Shown: positions 25,688 through 34,803, counted from the first letter of the stretch. The stretch is 64,000 nucleotides of DNA from JBIYSM02 sp044759095 (GCF_044759095.2 NZ_JBIYSM020000010.1:30799-94798), one strand, 5' to 3'. Program-made: numbers and translations. Notes: generated by a model from the letters alone, not told the origin.

Positions 25688-25716
25688 ACCTGTTGCATTA
25701 GCCTTTCATAAAATGG
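25688..25716 (+). promoter_or_regulatory. Sigma-K-like promoter for the dehydrogenase-epimerase operon
   Basis: CGTCCATACC with ACC at 25688-25690, 16 bp, CATAAAATGG (CATA 25707-25710), 36 bp before the ATG at 25747. Confidence 0.6.
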
Positions 25717-25746
25717 GAAACAGAACTAACGAGAGGGGACATAATC

Positions 25747-27057
25747 ATGACGTCTGACGGTAAAGAGAAAGAATCGACGAGAATCGGCGTAATTGGTCTA
25801 GGGTACGTCGGGTTGCCCTTAGCGTTACTGTTTGTGAAAAAAGGCTATTCAGTTGTGGGAATCGAGATAGATAAAGACAAAGTAAGGCGGCTAAGTGGAG
25901 AAGCGAGCAGTTATATACCTGACATAAGTGACGAAGAAATCAAACAGGCGAACGACACCGGTCGGTTTCATGTAACCACAGACCACGCTGAAGTTGCCAG
26001 CCTGGATGCCATTGTCATATGCGTTCCTACGCCGTTGAATCCATACCATACGCCTGATTTAAGCTACCTGCAAACTGTTGCATATGCATTGATCACTTCG
26101 CTGAGAAAGGATCAATTAGTTGTGGTAGAGAGTTCCACGTATCCGGGAACAACGAGAGAACTTCTTCAGCCGTTGTTGGAAAAGAGCGGGTTATCAGTGG
26201 GGAAAGATTTTTTTCTGGCATTTTCTCCTGAACGGATTGATCCCGGGAATAAGGACTTTTCCATTGAACAAATAACAAAAGTAGTAGGTGGTGTAACAGA
26301 AGAGTGCCTCAGACGCGTGTATGACCTTTATTCTCAAGTGTTTGACAATGTCTTGAAGGTATCTTCCCCAGAGGTTGCCGAACTTTCAAAACTGCTTGAG
26401 AACACTTATCGTTTTGTCAATATCGGACTTATCAATGAACTGGCTTTGCTCTGTGACACCATGAAGATCGACCTGTGGGAAGTGATTGAAGCAGCGAAAA
26501 CAAAACCGTATGGCTTTCAACCGTTTTATCCCGGACCAGGCATCGGCGGTCATTGCATACCTGTAGATCCTTTGTACTTGCAGTGGAAGGCGAAACAGTT
26601 TCAACATCGCAGCAATTTTATTCAATTGAGTCATCAACGGAACCAAATGATGCCCATTTACGTTGTGAATAAAATAAATGAACACTTGGCTGAGAATGGG
26701 AGTCTCTTCGGAAGCAAGATATTGATATACGGTGTCACCTATAAGAAAAACATCAACGACACGAGGGAATCAGCCGCTCTGAGCATCATTCATTTGCTGC
26801 AGCACAAAGGAGCGGAGGTTTGCTATCACGATCCGTTTGTGCCTGAATTCAAGGTTGACGGCCGCACGTTGAAAAGTGTCGAACTCTCAGACGAAGTGCT
26901 GCGACAAATGGACGGCGTTGTGATCTTAACGGAACATTCGCAAATTCCAGTCGAGAAAATCCTCGATCATGCGAAATTCGTGTATGACGCCCGTAATGCA
27001 ACAAGCGGTTATGGAGGTAAAGCAAAAGTGGTTCGCTTAGGGGGCGGTTTCGGTTGA
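25747..27057 (+). CDS. Nucleotide-sugar dehydrogenase (WbpA/UDP-HexNAc type)
   Basis: NAD-dependent UDP-sugar 6-dehydrogenase giving a UDP-uronate. The 436 aa have Rossmann motif IGVIGLGYVGLPLA (about 13-26), CVPTPLNPYHTPDLSYL, STYPGTTRELL, the catalytic Cys270 in PGPGIGGHCIPVDPLYL, and the C-terminal IYGVTYKKNINDTRES. The IGGHCIPVDP form is typical of UDP-GlcNAc/UDP-HexNAc dehydrogenases such as WbpA, so that substrate is the likeliest. Ribosome site GAGAGGGG. It overlaps the epimerase by 4 nt (TTGA), implying translational coupling and a shared pathway. Confidence 0.9.
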   Translation: MTSDGKEKESTRIGVIGLGYVGLPLALLFVKKGYSVVGIEIDKDKVRRLSGEASSYIPDISDEEIKQANDTGRFHVTTDHAEVASLDAIVICVPTPLNPYHTPDLSYLQTVAYALITSLRKDQLVVVESSTYPGTTRELLQPLLEKSGLSVGKDFFLAFSPERIDPGNKDFSIEQITKVVGGVTEECLRRVYDLYSQVFDNVLKVSSPEVAELSKLLENTYRFVNIGLINELALLCDTMKIDLWEVIEAAKTKPYGFQPFYPGPGIGGHCIPVDPLYLQWKAKQFQHRSNFIQLSHQRNQMMPIYVVNKINEHLAENGSLFGSKILIYGVTYKKNINDTRESAALSIIHLLQHKGAEVCYHDPFVPEFKVDGRTLKSVELSDEVLRQMDGVVILTEHSQIPVEKILDHAKFVYDARNATSGYGGKAKVVRLGGGFG

Positions 27058-28037
27058 GAATATTGGTAACGGGAGGAGCAGGCTTTATTGGTTCGCACCT
27101 CGTAGAACAATTGCTATCCCTTGGACACAAAGTAGTCACCTTAGACGATCTATCTACTGGAAAGCTCACTTTTTTGCAAGACGTAATCAACCACCCCAAT
27201 CATGTGTTTGTACGCGGTTCTGTATTGGAGCGCAGCTTGTTAAATGAAGTGATGGACGGTTGTGAGGTGGTATTTCATCTTGCCGCCGTACTGGGTGTGA
27301 AGAACACTGTGGAAAACCCTTTAAAAGTGATTGAGGGGAATATAGACGGTACGCGTAACGTATTGGAATTGGCTTATCCGAGAAAGACGAAGGTCATTTT
27401 TGCTTCTACTTCCGAGGTATACGGCAAGAACGAGTGCCTGCCCTTTCGGGAAGACTCCAATCGGATCCTGGGCTCGACGAAAAAGAATCGATGGTGTTAC
27501 GCAACTGCCAAGGCGCTTGATGAACACTTTTGCTTTGCCTACGCGGAAAAGGGATTACCCGTAACCGTTGTGAGATACTTCAACGCCTATGGTCCCAGAG
27601 CAAACGTATCGCAGTATGGAGGAGTGATACCCAAATTTATCACGCAAGCGATTGCAGGGGATCCCATTTCTGTTTACGGGGACGGGGAACAAACCCGGTG
27701 CTTTACCTATATCGATGATACCATTCGCGGGACAATCGCGTGCATCGACCATCAGCACAACAACGAAGTGTACAACATCGGGATTGACAATGTTATCTCG
27801 ATTAATCAACTGGCGAAAAAAATTAAAGAGTTAAGCGATTCAAACTCCCAGATCATTTACATTCCGTACAAGTCTGTGTACGGGGAAGGGTATGAAGATA
27901 CACCAAACCGTCGGCCTGATCTATCAAAAGCGAAGCAGAAATTAAACTTTCAACCTACTACGAAAATTGACGAAGGTCTTCGCAAGACCATTGCCTGGTA
28001 TCGGAAGAATGGGATGGAGAACAGTTCGGTACAATAA
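27054..28037 (+). CDS. NAD-dependent sugar-nucleotide epimerase/decarboxylase
   Basis: Extended short-chain dehydrogenase, 327 aa, starting at TTG within the dehydrogenase stop. It has ILVTGGAGFIGSHLVEQL (NAD site), FHLAAVLGVKNTVENP, the catalytic SxxxY...K set (FASTSEVYGKNECLPF and WCYATAKALDEHF), RYFNAYGPRANVSQYGG and YGDGEQTRCFTYIDD. The SEVYGKNE..F.ED......K.RW.YA pattern occurs in epimerases and in UDP-glucuronate decarboxylase-like enzymes. Being coupled to the dehydrogenase, it probably acts on the UDP-uronate (C4 epimerisation or decarboxylation); which one is not decidable here. Confidence 0.85.
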   Translation: MRILVTGGAGFIGSHLVEQLLSLGHKVVTLDDLSTGKLTFLQDVINHPNHVFVRGSVLERSLLNEVMDGCEVVFHLAAVLGVKNTVENPLKVIEGNIDGTRNVLELAYPRKTKVIFASTSEVYGKNECLPFREDSNRILGSTKKNRWCYATAKALDEHFCFAYAEKGLPVTVVRYFNAYGPRANVSQYGGVIPKFITQAIAGDPISVYGDGEQTRCFTYIDDTIRGTIACIDHQHNNEVYNIGIDNVISINQLAKKIKELSDSNSQIIYIPYKSVYGEGYEDTPNRRPDLSKAKQKLNFQPTTKIDEGLRKTIAWYRKNGMENSSVQ

Positions 28038-28063
28038 AACCGAGGCATTCGCCTCGGTTTTTT
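28036..28063 (+). terminator. Terminator after the epimerase
   Basis: AAACCGAGGC (28037-28046) and GCCTCGGTTT (28051-28060) pair around ATTC, then TTT. Confidence 0.9.
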
Positions 28064-28083
28064 GTGTACAACATATTTTATCA

Positions 28084-28806
28084 CTAGGTTCTTTCCACAA
28101 TCTCCGACTGACCAATAAGGCGATCAAAGTCTTTGCAGTGATTTTGGTTGTTTCCTAGTATTGCAAGAATCGTATTTTTTACCTTGGGTCGTTCAGAATT
28201 GCTTACAGTAAAACCTGAAAACTTAACGTTTAATTGAAATAAATGGAGCAGCTTTATGAATTCGTCAGAATTCCATTCTCTCACATGGGCGGAATTTGGA
28301 GGTGGTCCCTTATGATTATTTCCACGAACGCGTACTCGGTCTGGGGTAGATAATAAGCAAATAGGTGCTGAATCCAGCAGCTTCCGTAAATTGCATAATA
28401 AGTAACCAGGGTTAATCAGGTGTTCGATCACATCTGCACATATAATGATGGAGTCTTTTACAATCTCGTCTGGTATCGTTAACATAGCAGGAGTATCAAG
28501 ATTATGATCAATCCATGTACCAAACGAAAATTTTTCTCGACAGTATTGTACATTCGCTCCAAAATCTACACCTATTATGTGGAATCTTGGATGAAACGCG
28601 GTTAGTTTGCTCGCAGATGCACTGCCGATATCAATAATATTTTGGCATTTGATCCTTTCTGCGATAAATTTTGCCAATCTATAGACATTTGGCTGATATG
28701 CACCGTCGTCTAATAATGAATAATATTTGGGTTTCAATCGAGTCTTATACTTTGAATTCATACAATAATGGTTTGCAGTGGCGGCGTTGATAAGCTCTTG
28801 ATCCAA
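28084..28806 (-). CDS. Class I SAM-dependent methyltransferase
   Basis: Probable small-molecule or sugar methyltransferase, 240 aa from TTG 28806 (AGGGAGG 8 nt upstream; the in-frame ATG at 28836 has no site). SAM-binding motif I is QNIIDIGSASASKLTAF, motif II FHIIGVDFGAN, and motif IV-like DSIIICADVIEHLINPGYL, followed by the usual LRKLLDSAPICLLSTPD. Motif I has serines rather than the common GxGxG. It is a lone minus-strand gene between the epimerase operon and GT2 paralogue b. A role in decorating the glycan is inferred from context only. Confidence 0.8.
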   Translation of the reverse strand: MDQELINAATANHYCMNSKYKTRLKPKYYSLLDDGAYQPNVYRLAKFIAERIKCQNIIDIGSASASKLTAFHPRFHIIGVDFGANVQYCREKFSFGTWIDHNLDTPAMLTIPDEIVKDSIIICADVIEHLINPGYLLCNLRKLLDSAPICLLSTPDRVRVRGNNHKGPPPNSAHVREWNSDEFIKLLHLFQLNVKFSGFTVSNSERPKVKNTILAILGNNQNHCKDFDRLIGQSEIVERT

Positions 28807-28868
28807 AGCAAAAACCTCCCTGTGAGAAGTCAACACATATGAATATCATTATGTGATTGCCAACCAAT

Positions 28869-29849
28869 TTACAATCTGCTTTTCCTGCGCATTCTGAACT
28901 TGGTACGAATTCTTCGTCGTAAAACGGGCCGGCGGCTGGGAAGGAACCGCCATGACTGAGCCCGATTAGAAAGAGAAGGTTTTTTTTTCAATAGTGAGCG
29001 TGGTTTCCAGATACGTTTCAGCTTGGCTAAGCTTAATTTCGTATACAAATGGGCGTGCCTCATTCGAATAAGCTGAATAAGACGTCTTCTCCTTTTGAGG
29101 GATTGGCTCAATTTACTGTTTTTGTGTTTACGGTAGTGAAACAATGGTTCCGGAATCATATATCCAAGCCATCCCCTGGCTCCTAGCGCAATCCAAAACT
29201 CCCAATCCTCAAACCCTCGCAACCTCTCATAATAGCCGCCAACCTGTTCCCAGGCAATTTTACGAAACATGGAGCCGGAAGGAATGATGTTTTTAAAGAG
29301 AAGCGTGTAAAAGTTGTAACGGCGGTAGCGAATTACACCTCGAGCCTTTCCGAAGTAGCGCAACCAACTGCCAACAAACCCAACCTTCGGGTGTTTATCA
29401 AGTACGGCCACGGATTTTTCCAGCAGCTTGGGGTGCACCTTGTCATCTGCATCCAACGAATAAATGTATTTTCCTTTTGCATAACGAATCCCGGTATTTC
29501 TTGCGGAAGCGGCCCCCTTGTTCGATTGGCGGATCACATATATGTTTGGTTTCATTCTCAACTGCCTGAGCACACGTCGCGTGTGCGGGTCAGTGGAACC
29601 GTCATCAACTACGATTATCTCCACGTCTTTACACGTAGATTTGAGGACAGAGTTGATGGATGTATGCAGATACTTGCCGTAGTTGTAACAGGTGATGATT
29701 ACGGAGACTTTTAGAGGACGTTTATTTCCCATGTTTTGCATCTCTTGTAGGAGGGACGGATCTTCGTTTCTGGTCTGTTTCCTCTCTTGCGGAGGAGGTA
29801 CTTCATCTCTATTTTTCATCTCCTTCTCTTGGAGATGTTCCACTTCCAT
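28869..29849 (-). CDS. GT2 glycosyltransferase with basic tail, paralogue b
   Basis: Family 2 glycosyltransferase, 326 aa. Start ATG 29849 has AAAAGGAGG 8 nt upstream; the frame stays open 52 codons further, to 30005. An N-terminal Glu/Lys/Gln-rich head (~45 aa) is unusual. Then VSVIITCYNYGKYLHTSIN, VVDDGSTDPHT, DxD in IYSLDADDKVHP, and FEDWEFWIALGARGW. The last ~60 aa are Arg-rich (RRPVLRRRIRTKFRMRRKSR). Related to 19641, 36531 and 38457. Divergent from CgeB-like gene 3. Confidence 0.88.
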   Translation of the reverse strand: MEVEHLQEKEMKNRDEVPPPQERKQTRNEDPSLLQEMQNMGNKRPLKVSVIITCYNYGKYLHTSINSVLKSTCKDVEIIVVDDGSTDPHTRRVLRQLRMKPNIYVIRQSNKGAASARNTGIRYAKGKYIYSLDADDKVHPKLLEKSVAVLDKHPKVGFVGSWLRYFGKARGVIRYRRYNFYTLLFKNIIPSGSMFRKIAWEQVGGYYERLRGFEDWEFWIALGARGWLGYMIPEPLFHYRKHKNSKLSQSLKRRRRLIQLIRMRHAHLYTKLSLAKLKRIWKPRSLLKKKPSLSNRAQSWRFLPSRRPVLRRRIRTKFRMRRKSRL

Positions 29850-30027
29850 GCATGGCGCCTCCTTTTCAGTGTTTTGAACAAGCAGACGGGAGGAGGGGTT
29901 ATCCCGTTTCTTCATAATATGTGAGTGGGGAAGGTAATGCAGTAGATACTTGTACATTTTTGTCAGGTTGTGCGCTAAAGGTCTTTCCCTCCAAAAATGA
30001 ATCATTTACCTAATGATAGAAGTACAA

Positions 30028-30056
30028 ACCATACGAACAAACCATTCATAGTATTT
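30028..30056 (+). promoter_or_regulatory. Sigma-K-like promoter for CgeB-like gene 3
   Basis: GTACAAACC with ACC at 30028-30030, 16 bp, CATAGTATTT (CATA 30047-30050), 42 bp before the ATG at 30093. Confidence 0.62.
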
Positions 30057-30092
30057 GGAATGAAGGCAAATAGAGTGCGTGGGGGTAGGCCA

Positions 30093-31235
30093 ATGTCAAA
30101 GTTAAAACTTTTGTATATAACGCATTTTAATGAAAACAGGGTATCCCAGGGGAATTATTACTTCCAAACTGAACTAGCAAGAATAACCGATCTAACCGTA
30201 TGGCATGAACCCGGTAATATCCAGGATATTCTCGCGAAACTTACCATCAGCCCAGATTTTATTCTTATCAATGAGTACGGAGGAAAAGGGCCAAAAATTA
30301 ACGGGCTTTCGACGTTATCCATTCCGTACGGGATTTATTTACAAGACTTACATGTCAACCTGAAGGGTATAAAGATCGCGATCCGTAAAGATAAAGTTAG
30401 ATATATTTTTTCAACATGTAGAGACAAATTTCAAAAATGGTTGCCAGAATTCAAGAACAGAAGGAGGTGGCTTCCCCATCACGTTAATCCTAACGTATTT
30501 AAGGATTATGGGCTAACAAAAGAAAATGATTTGCTGTTAATGGGGAATGTTAACAAGCGATTGTATCCTTTGAGGTGGAAAATACACGAGGTCTTGCAAG
30601 ATAAGCCAAACTTCGTTTATCACGAACATCCAGGTCAGCGAGAATTTAAACCGCATGAAATGAGAGATTTATTGATTGGTGAAAAGTATGCAAGAGAAAT
30701 AAATCGATCAAAGATTTTTATAACCTGCAACTCGATCTACAAAAATCCTTCCCCAATCTATTACGAAGTATTAGCATGTAAAACACTTTTATTGGCACCA
30801 TCATCAAAAGAGTTAAAGGATTTGGGGTTTATCCCTGGTGTGCACTTTGTGAAAATAAATGAACATGATTTTGAGGAGAAGGCAGAATACTATCTGAAAA
30901 ATGAAGAGGAGCGACTTAAGATCGCAGAGCAAGGCTATCGAATGGTGCATGAATACCACACAACTGCCATAAGAGCACATCAATTGGTAGTGATGATTGG
31001 AGATATACTGGAAAATTACCAACCTACACCTAATAAAAAAGAAAAGGCGAAACGCTCTGTCGTGAAAAAAACAAAGAAACACTTTCCCAAAAAGAAAAAA
31101 GTACGTTCAACTAACAAAATAAAACAGAATAAGAGATTGAAAACAAATCAGTTGACAAAGATCACAACATTACAACGAAAAGTAATAAAGTTGCAAAGAA
31201 AAGTAAAAGAATTACAACAGGCAGGAAAAAAATAA
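30093..31235 (+). CDS. CgeB-like glycosyltransferase, paralogue 3
   Basis: Third CgeB-type copy, 380 aa from ATG 30093 (GGGGGTAGG upstream; an ATG at 29997 in frame lies before the promoter and is rejected). Core signatures are retained: GNIQDILAKL, INGLSTLSIPYGIYLQDLHV, IGEKYAREINRSKIFITCNS, LKDLGFIPGVHFVKINEHDF, YRMVHEYHTTAIRAHQLVVM. It has the longest tail of the three: about 65 aa, Lys-rich, ending in a leucine-heptad coiled coil (LQRKVIKLQRKVKELQQAG). It is followed by GT8 (91 nt) and GT4 genes on the same strand, probably one transcript. Confidence 0.85.
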   Translation: MSKLKLLYITHFNENRVSQGNYYFQTELARITDLTVWHEPGNIQDILAKLTISPDFILINEYGGKGPKINGLSTLSIPYGIYLQDLHVNLKGIKIAIRKDKVRYIFSTCRDKFQKWLPEFKNRRRWLPHHVNPNVFKDYGLTKENDLLLMGNVNKRLYPLRWKIHEVLQDKPNFVYHEHPGQREFKPHEMRDLLIGEKYAREINRSKIFITCNSIYKNPSPIYYEVLACKTLLLAPSSKELKDLGFIPGVHFVKINEHDFEEKAEYYLKNEEERLKIAEQGYRMVHEYHTTAIRAHQLVVMIGDILENYQPTPNKKEKAKRSVVKKTKKHFPKKKKVRSTNKIKQNKRLKTNQLTKITTLQRKVIKLQRKVKELQQAGKK

Positions 31236-31326
31236 CATAGGAAAAACGAAGATCCCTTATAAAAGATCCAACGAACACCGGGGGACGTCCATTCTCCATT
31301 TATAAGAAATTTGGGGAGATGAATTT

Positions 31327-32115
31327 GTGGAACATATTCATATCGTAACGACGACCAATGACAATTATGCCAAACATCTTGCAGTAATGTTAAATTCTCT
31401 GCTGGTAAACAAGGTTTCAGGAAACCCCGTAAAAATTTATGTCTTATATGGTAACCTTTTCCAACAAAATAAACATAAATTAAACAGGGCTATAAAAAAA
31501 TTTAACGTGACAATTAAATTTTTGAAAGTTAACAAGTCTCTATTTAATAATATTAAGGTACGAGGATTTTCTCGGTATTTAAGTAAGGAAACGTATTATC
31601 GAATTTCTTTGCCCGATCTCCTAAATAAGGACGTTCAGAAGGCACTTTATCTAGACACGGATGTTATTGTTACTGACGATATCACCAAATTATGGAACAC
31701 GAACATAGATGATTATACGATAGCTGCAGTTAAAAAACCCAATTTTGACAGATATAAAGACCTCTCCATTCCGAAAAAAGCCAATTATTTTAACGCAGGC
31801 GTCATGTTAATTAATGTACAAAGGTGGAGAGAAGAAGATATATCAAAAAAAGTTCTCGAATTCATCCATAATAACCCATCCAAAATTCAATTTTATAGCC
31901 AGGACCCATTAAATGCTATTCTGCATGGCAAATGGCTAAAGTTGGGGCCTGAGTGGAATTACACAACAGCGCATCTCAAATTGCTGAAGCGTCCTATTCA
32001 TCCGTCGATCATTCATTATACGGGTCCCAAAAAACCATGGAATCACGGCCATCCTCTCCAAAAAGACTATTTTAAATATTCGTATGCTACTCTATGGGAA
32101 CAGGACGATGACTAA
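31327..32115 (+). CDS. GT8 glycosyltransferase
   Basis: Retaining GT-A enzyme of family 8 (LgtC/GspA-like), 262 aa from GTG 31327 (GGGGAGATG upstream). Motifs: IHIVTTTNDNYAKHLAVMLN at the start, the DxD in KALYLDTDVIVTDDITKLW (near 107), YFNAGVMLINVQRWRE, QDPLNAILHGKWLKLGPEW and the C-terminal IIHYTGPKKPWN. Such enzymes usually add galactose or glucose to glycolipid or glycoprotein glycans. The coding is markedly AT-rich. It lies between CgeB-like gene 3 and a GT4 gene, in the same direction. Confidence 0.92.
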   Translation: MEHIHIVTTTNDNYAKHLAVMLNSLLVNKVSGNPVKIYVLYGNLFQQNKHKLNRAIKKFNVTIKFLKVNKSLFNNIKVRGFSRYLSKETYYRISLPDLLNKDVQKALYLDTDVIVTDDITKLWNTNIDDYTIAAVKKPNFDRYKDLSIPKKANYFNAGVMLINVQRWREEDISKKVLEFIHNNPSKIQFYSQDPLNAILHGKWLKLGPEWNYTTAHLKLLKRPIHPSIIHYTGPKKPWNHGHPLQKDYFKYSYATLWEQDDD

Positions 32116-32168
32116 TCACGTTTTTTGTGCGGATATAAAGATTCGAAAAGAAAGGTGGCCGTACAACT

Positions 32169-33275
32169 GTGCCTCGTCGTTCGAAAGTGGCTGTTATTAT
32201 CCCTGATTATTTACCGATCAGCCAAACGTTTAACTATTTGGAACTCATTCGTCTTACGAAGGTTTTACCAATTCTTTGTACGGTACGGACTTCCAATCTC
32301 GACCGTTTTCCATTTGAGCAGACATACCTATACAAGAATATCGATGACCTAAAGAAAGTTCTTCACAAACAAAAGGCGGATCTGATCCATGCCCGCTTTG
32401 GTACTACAGGTTTAGGTATTTTAGGTGTAAAAAAAGAACTGGACCTCCCAATGTTGACTTCATTTCATGGCTATGATCTTCCTTCCAATCGTCGTTTAAT
32501 AGGGTACAAGAATAATCATATTCAACGATTATTTGAGGAAGGTGATGCATTTACGGCTACTTCCCAAAATATGAAAGAGATTTTAATAAAATACGGATGT
32601 CCTGAAAATAAGATTTTTGTTCACCATAGTGGAATCGATATTCAACGATTTACGTTTAAAAAACGAATCATGCCTTGGAACAAATTTATTACGTTACTTT
32701 CAGTTGGACGTTTGGTTGAGAAAAAAGGAATGAGGTACCTCATAGACGCTTTCCGCAAGGCTCATGAAAGGTATCCATTTTTACGACTTCGAATAGTCGG
32801 GGATGGACATCTTCGCAATATGATCGGTAAGCAGGTAAGAAAGCTGAATCTGGAAGACAAGGTTCGCTTTCTTGGGGCACTTCCTCATCAAGAGGTAGCC
32901 AAAGAAATGAATAAGGCGGATTTATTTGCTTTGGCAAGTATTACCGACAGCACAGGTAATCAGGAAGGGATTCCCAACGTTCTCAAGGAGGCGATGGCAA
33001 GCGGTCTGCCTGTAGTATCCACTTGGCACGCAGGAATTCCGGAACTTGTTGAGGACGGAAAATCGGGATTTTTGGTTCCTGAACGGGACAGTAATGCCTT
33101 AGCGCAACGTATCCTTGACCTCATCCATCTGTCGAATCAATGGGGAGAAATGGGAAAACGCGGGAGAAAGATCGTAATGGACTCTTTTAACGTAGAAACA
33201 CAAATCGAGGAATTAGAAAGGATCTATTTCAATATCCTGCAGGAAAAAACAACATCTCGATTACGACAGAATTAG
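32169..33275 (+). CDS. GT4-type glycosyltransferase
   Basis: GT-B glycosyltransferase, 368 aa from GTG 32169 (AAAGGTGG upstream). The N-terminal domain has KVAVIIPDYLPISQTFNYLE, typical of colanic-acid-type (WcaL/AmsK-like) enzymes that follow the Q-TF motif. Then LIHARFGTTGLG, FHGYDLPSN, VHHSGIDIQRF, LLSVGRLVEKKGMRYLIDAF, and the EX7E-like EGIPNVLKEAMASGLPVVST near 280. It closes the CgeB3-GT8-GT4 run and is followed by a strong hairpin. Confidence 0.9.
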   Translation: MPRRSKVAVIIPDYLPISQTFNYLELIRLTKVLPILCTVRTSNLDRFPFEQTYLYKNIDDLKKVLHKQKADLIHARFGTTGLGILGVKKELDLPMLTSFHGYDLPSNRRLIGYKNNHIQRLFEEGDAFTATSQNMKEILIKYGCPENKIFVHHSGIDIQRFTFKKRIMPWNKFITLLSVGRLVEKKGMRYLIDAFRKAHERYPFLRLRIVGDGHLRNMIGKQVRKLNLEDKVRFLGALPHQEVAKEMNKADLFALASITDSTGNQEGIPNVLKEAMASGLPVVSTWHAGIPELVEDGKSGFLVPERDSNALAQRILDLIHLSNQWGEMGKRGRKIVMDSFNVETQIEELERIYFNILQEKTTSRLRQN

Positions 33276-33306
33276 CCCCGGTCTAACGAACGACCGGGGC
33301 ATCATT
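33275..33306 (+). terminator. Terminator after the GT4 gene
   Basis: GCCCCGGTC (33275-33283) pairs with GACCGGGGC (33292-33300) and is followed by ATCATTT, so the T-run is weak. Confidence 0.65.
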
Positions 33307-33327
33307 TACTTTCTAAAAAAACTCAAT

Positions 33328-34509
33328 TCAGTTCTTGTCAAAAACCTCTACGATCCTTTTGCAGCGATCTTCCCAGGAATACTGTTGCACGTCTTGATAG
33401 GCTCTATCAGCTAATCGAACACTTAAATCCCTATCCGATAATAGCCTTTTTATCCCGTTGCAAAAATCTGCAATATCATCTGGACGAACAAGCAACGAAT
33501 TTGATTCATGTTTCAATACCTTGCTGATAGTAGGAAGATCAGTTGCCACTATTGGCCTTTTTGAAGCCATATATTCGAATAATTTTAAAGGCGATGTTGT
33601 ATGAATATCGATGATTTTATAATCCATATTTTTTACTTTATAAGCTAGCAACAAACAATCAGCTGCCTTTAAATATTTCGGTACGAAGGTGTTGGGGACA
33701 AAACCGATAAATTTAACATTTTTGACGCGGTTTTTTATGGAATACTCTTCCCAGAGCTGTTTATCCTTTTCTAGACCACCGACGAAAAGAAAGACTACAT
33801 CCTTCATATGCTCAAGCTTTTTAGCGGCATGCAATATCACTTCAATGCCTTTTTCCGGATATAGATGCCCACAATAAACAGCATAAAACTTATCCTTATC
33901 CAACCCTAATAATTGTCTCCAGATCCATTTATCATCAGGTATGTCAAAGCGCATCAAATCAACACTGTCTTCTAAAACCAGTACTTTATGTTTTGGAAAT
34001 CCCCTTTTTGCATGTGCTTGTTTGATTTTTTCATGAATGGTTATTAACCCTCTAAATGAACCTAGATGGGCTAACTTATATATATCTTTCCATTTGGGGC
34101 TAGCTGGTTGCGCGGAATGCGTCTCTACAAATGTCGGGATTCCTTCATTTGCTGTAAGACGGGGAATGACCAGATTGGATCGACAGTAAACAAAATCAAA
34201 CCTCATATCCTTAGCGTACTGTAAGGCCTTCTTGCAAAATGTCAAGTCGTGTATCGTTCTGCCGCTCTTGAATGCTTCTTTGGACGGGGATAGATATTTT
34301 ATCCTGATACTTCGGTCAACTCCATAATGAGAATAGACATCATGGATTTTCTTTTTTAATTTTTGGGTGTTGCTATTTTCTGCTGTAATAACTACTACTT
34401 TGCAGCCTATGTTTTTGAAACCCTGAGCCATTTTCATAACATTAAAGCTATGCGCCCAATAAGAAGGAATATTGTGACCGAGAAAAACGCCGATGTGAAG
34501 ATCTCTGAT
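33328..34509 (-). CDS. GT4-type glycosyltransferase lacking a standard start codon
   Basis: GT-B glycosyltransferase. The first ATG (34437) gives 369 aa but would cut off strand 1. Upstream codons in frame read DLHIGVFLGHNIPSYWAHSF then NVMKMAQGFKNIGCKVVVI, a normal GT4 N-terminus. Between the in-frame TGA (34518-34516) and 34437 there is no ATG, GTG or TTG. An AAGGGGGTGA lies 6-7 nt before an ATC at 34509, so an AUC start, or a small indel or sequencing error, is likely. C-terminal features: VYCGHLYPEKGIEVILHAAK and TTSPLKLFEYMASKRPIVAT (EX7E region). Confidence 0.8.
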   Translation of the reverse strand: MRDLHIGVFLGHNIPSYWAHSFNVMKMAQGFKNIGCKVVVITAENSNTQKLKKKIHDVYSHYGVDRSIRIKYLSPSKEAFKSGRTIHDLTFCKKALQYAKDMRFDFVYCRSNLVIPRLTANEGIPTFVETHSAQPASPKWKDIYKLAHLGSFRGLITIHEKIKQAHAKRGFPKHKVLVLEDSVDLMRFDIPDDKWIWRQLLGLDKDKFYAVYCGHLYPEKGIEVILHAAKKLEHMKDVVFLFVGGLEKDKQLWEEYSIKNRVKNVKFIGFVPNTFVPKYLKAADCLLLAYKVKNMDYKIIDIHTTSPLKLFEYMASKRPIVATDLPTISKVLKHESNSLLVRPDDIADFCNGIKRLLSDRDLSVRLADRAYQDVQQYSWEDRCKRIVEVFDKN

Positions 34510-34660
34510 CGTTATTCACCCCCTTAAATCTTGCTCCTTATTTTATGAATCGTTTGTTTTTATGATTGTACGTATATCACTAGATAAATGCTCTATTTCA
34601 CCACCACGTAGAAAGAATGAGCTGATCATGATGGACGGAAAGGACGTGCCCTCATCAATC

Positions 34661-34689
34661 ACTGGAAGCACCTTCATCCATATACTATG
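34661..34689 (+). promoter_or_regulatory. Sigma-K-like promoter before the Asn-synthase-like gene
   Basis: ACT (34661-34663), 15 bp, CATATACTAT (CATA 34679-34682). It is 121 bp from the ATG, farther than the other members of the set. Confidence 0.45.
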
Positions 34690-34803
34690 AAGAGAGATTT
34701 GTTCCATCCGCGGTGAATCAGTACACTTTCCGAGTAAGAGTTTGTCTGCAGTTGGCTTTGACTGCTGTAATCACATCGTCACGGAAGAAGGAGGCTTTCA
34801 AAA

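Noticed and set aside
16331..25690. Repeated GTATGGAC/GTCCATAC sequence considered as a mobile or structural repeat
   Set aside because: Copies are short, keep a fixed 15-16 bp distance to CATA and always sit just upstream of genes, which fits a promoter element better than a transposable repeat.
29850..30005. Longer start for GT2 paralogue b at 30005
   Set aside because: The ATG at 29849 has an ideal AAAAGGAGG; the upstream 52 codons have no site and run into the start region of the divergent gene.
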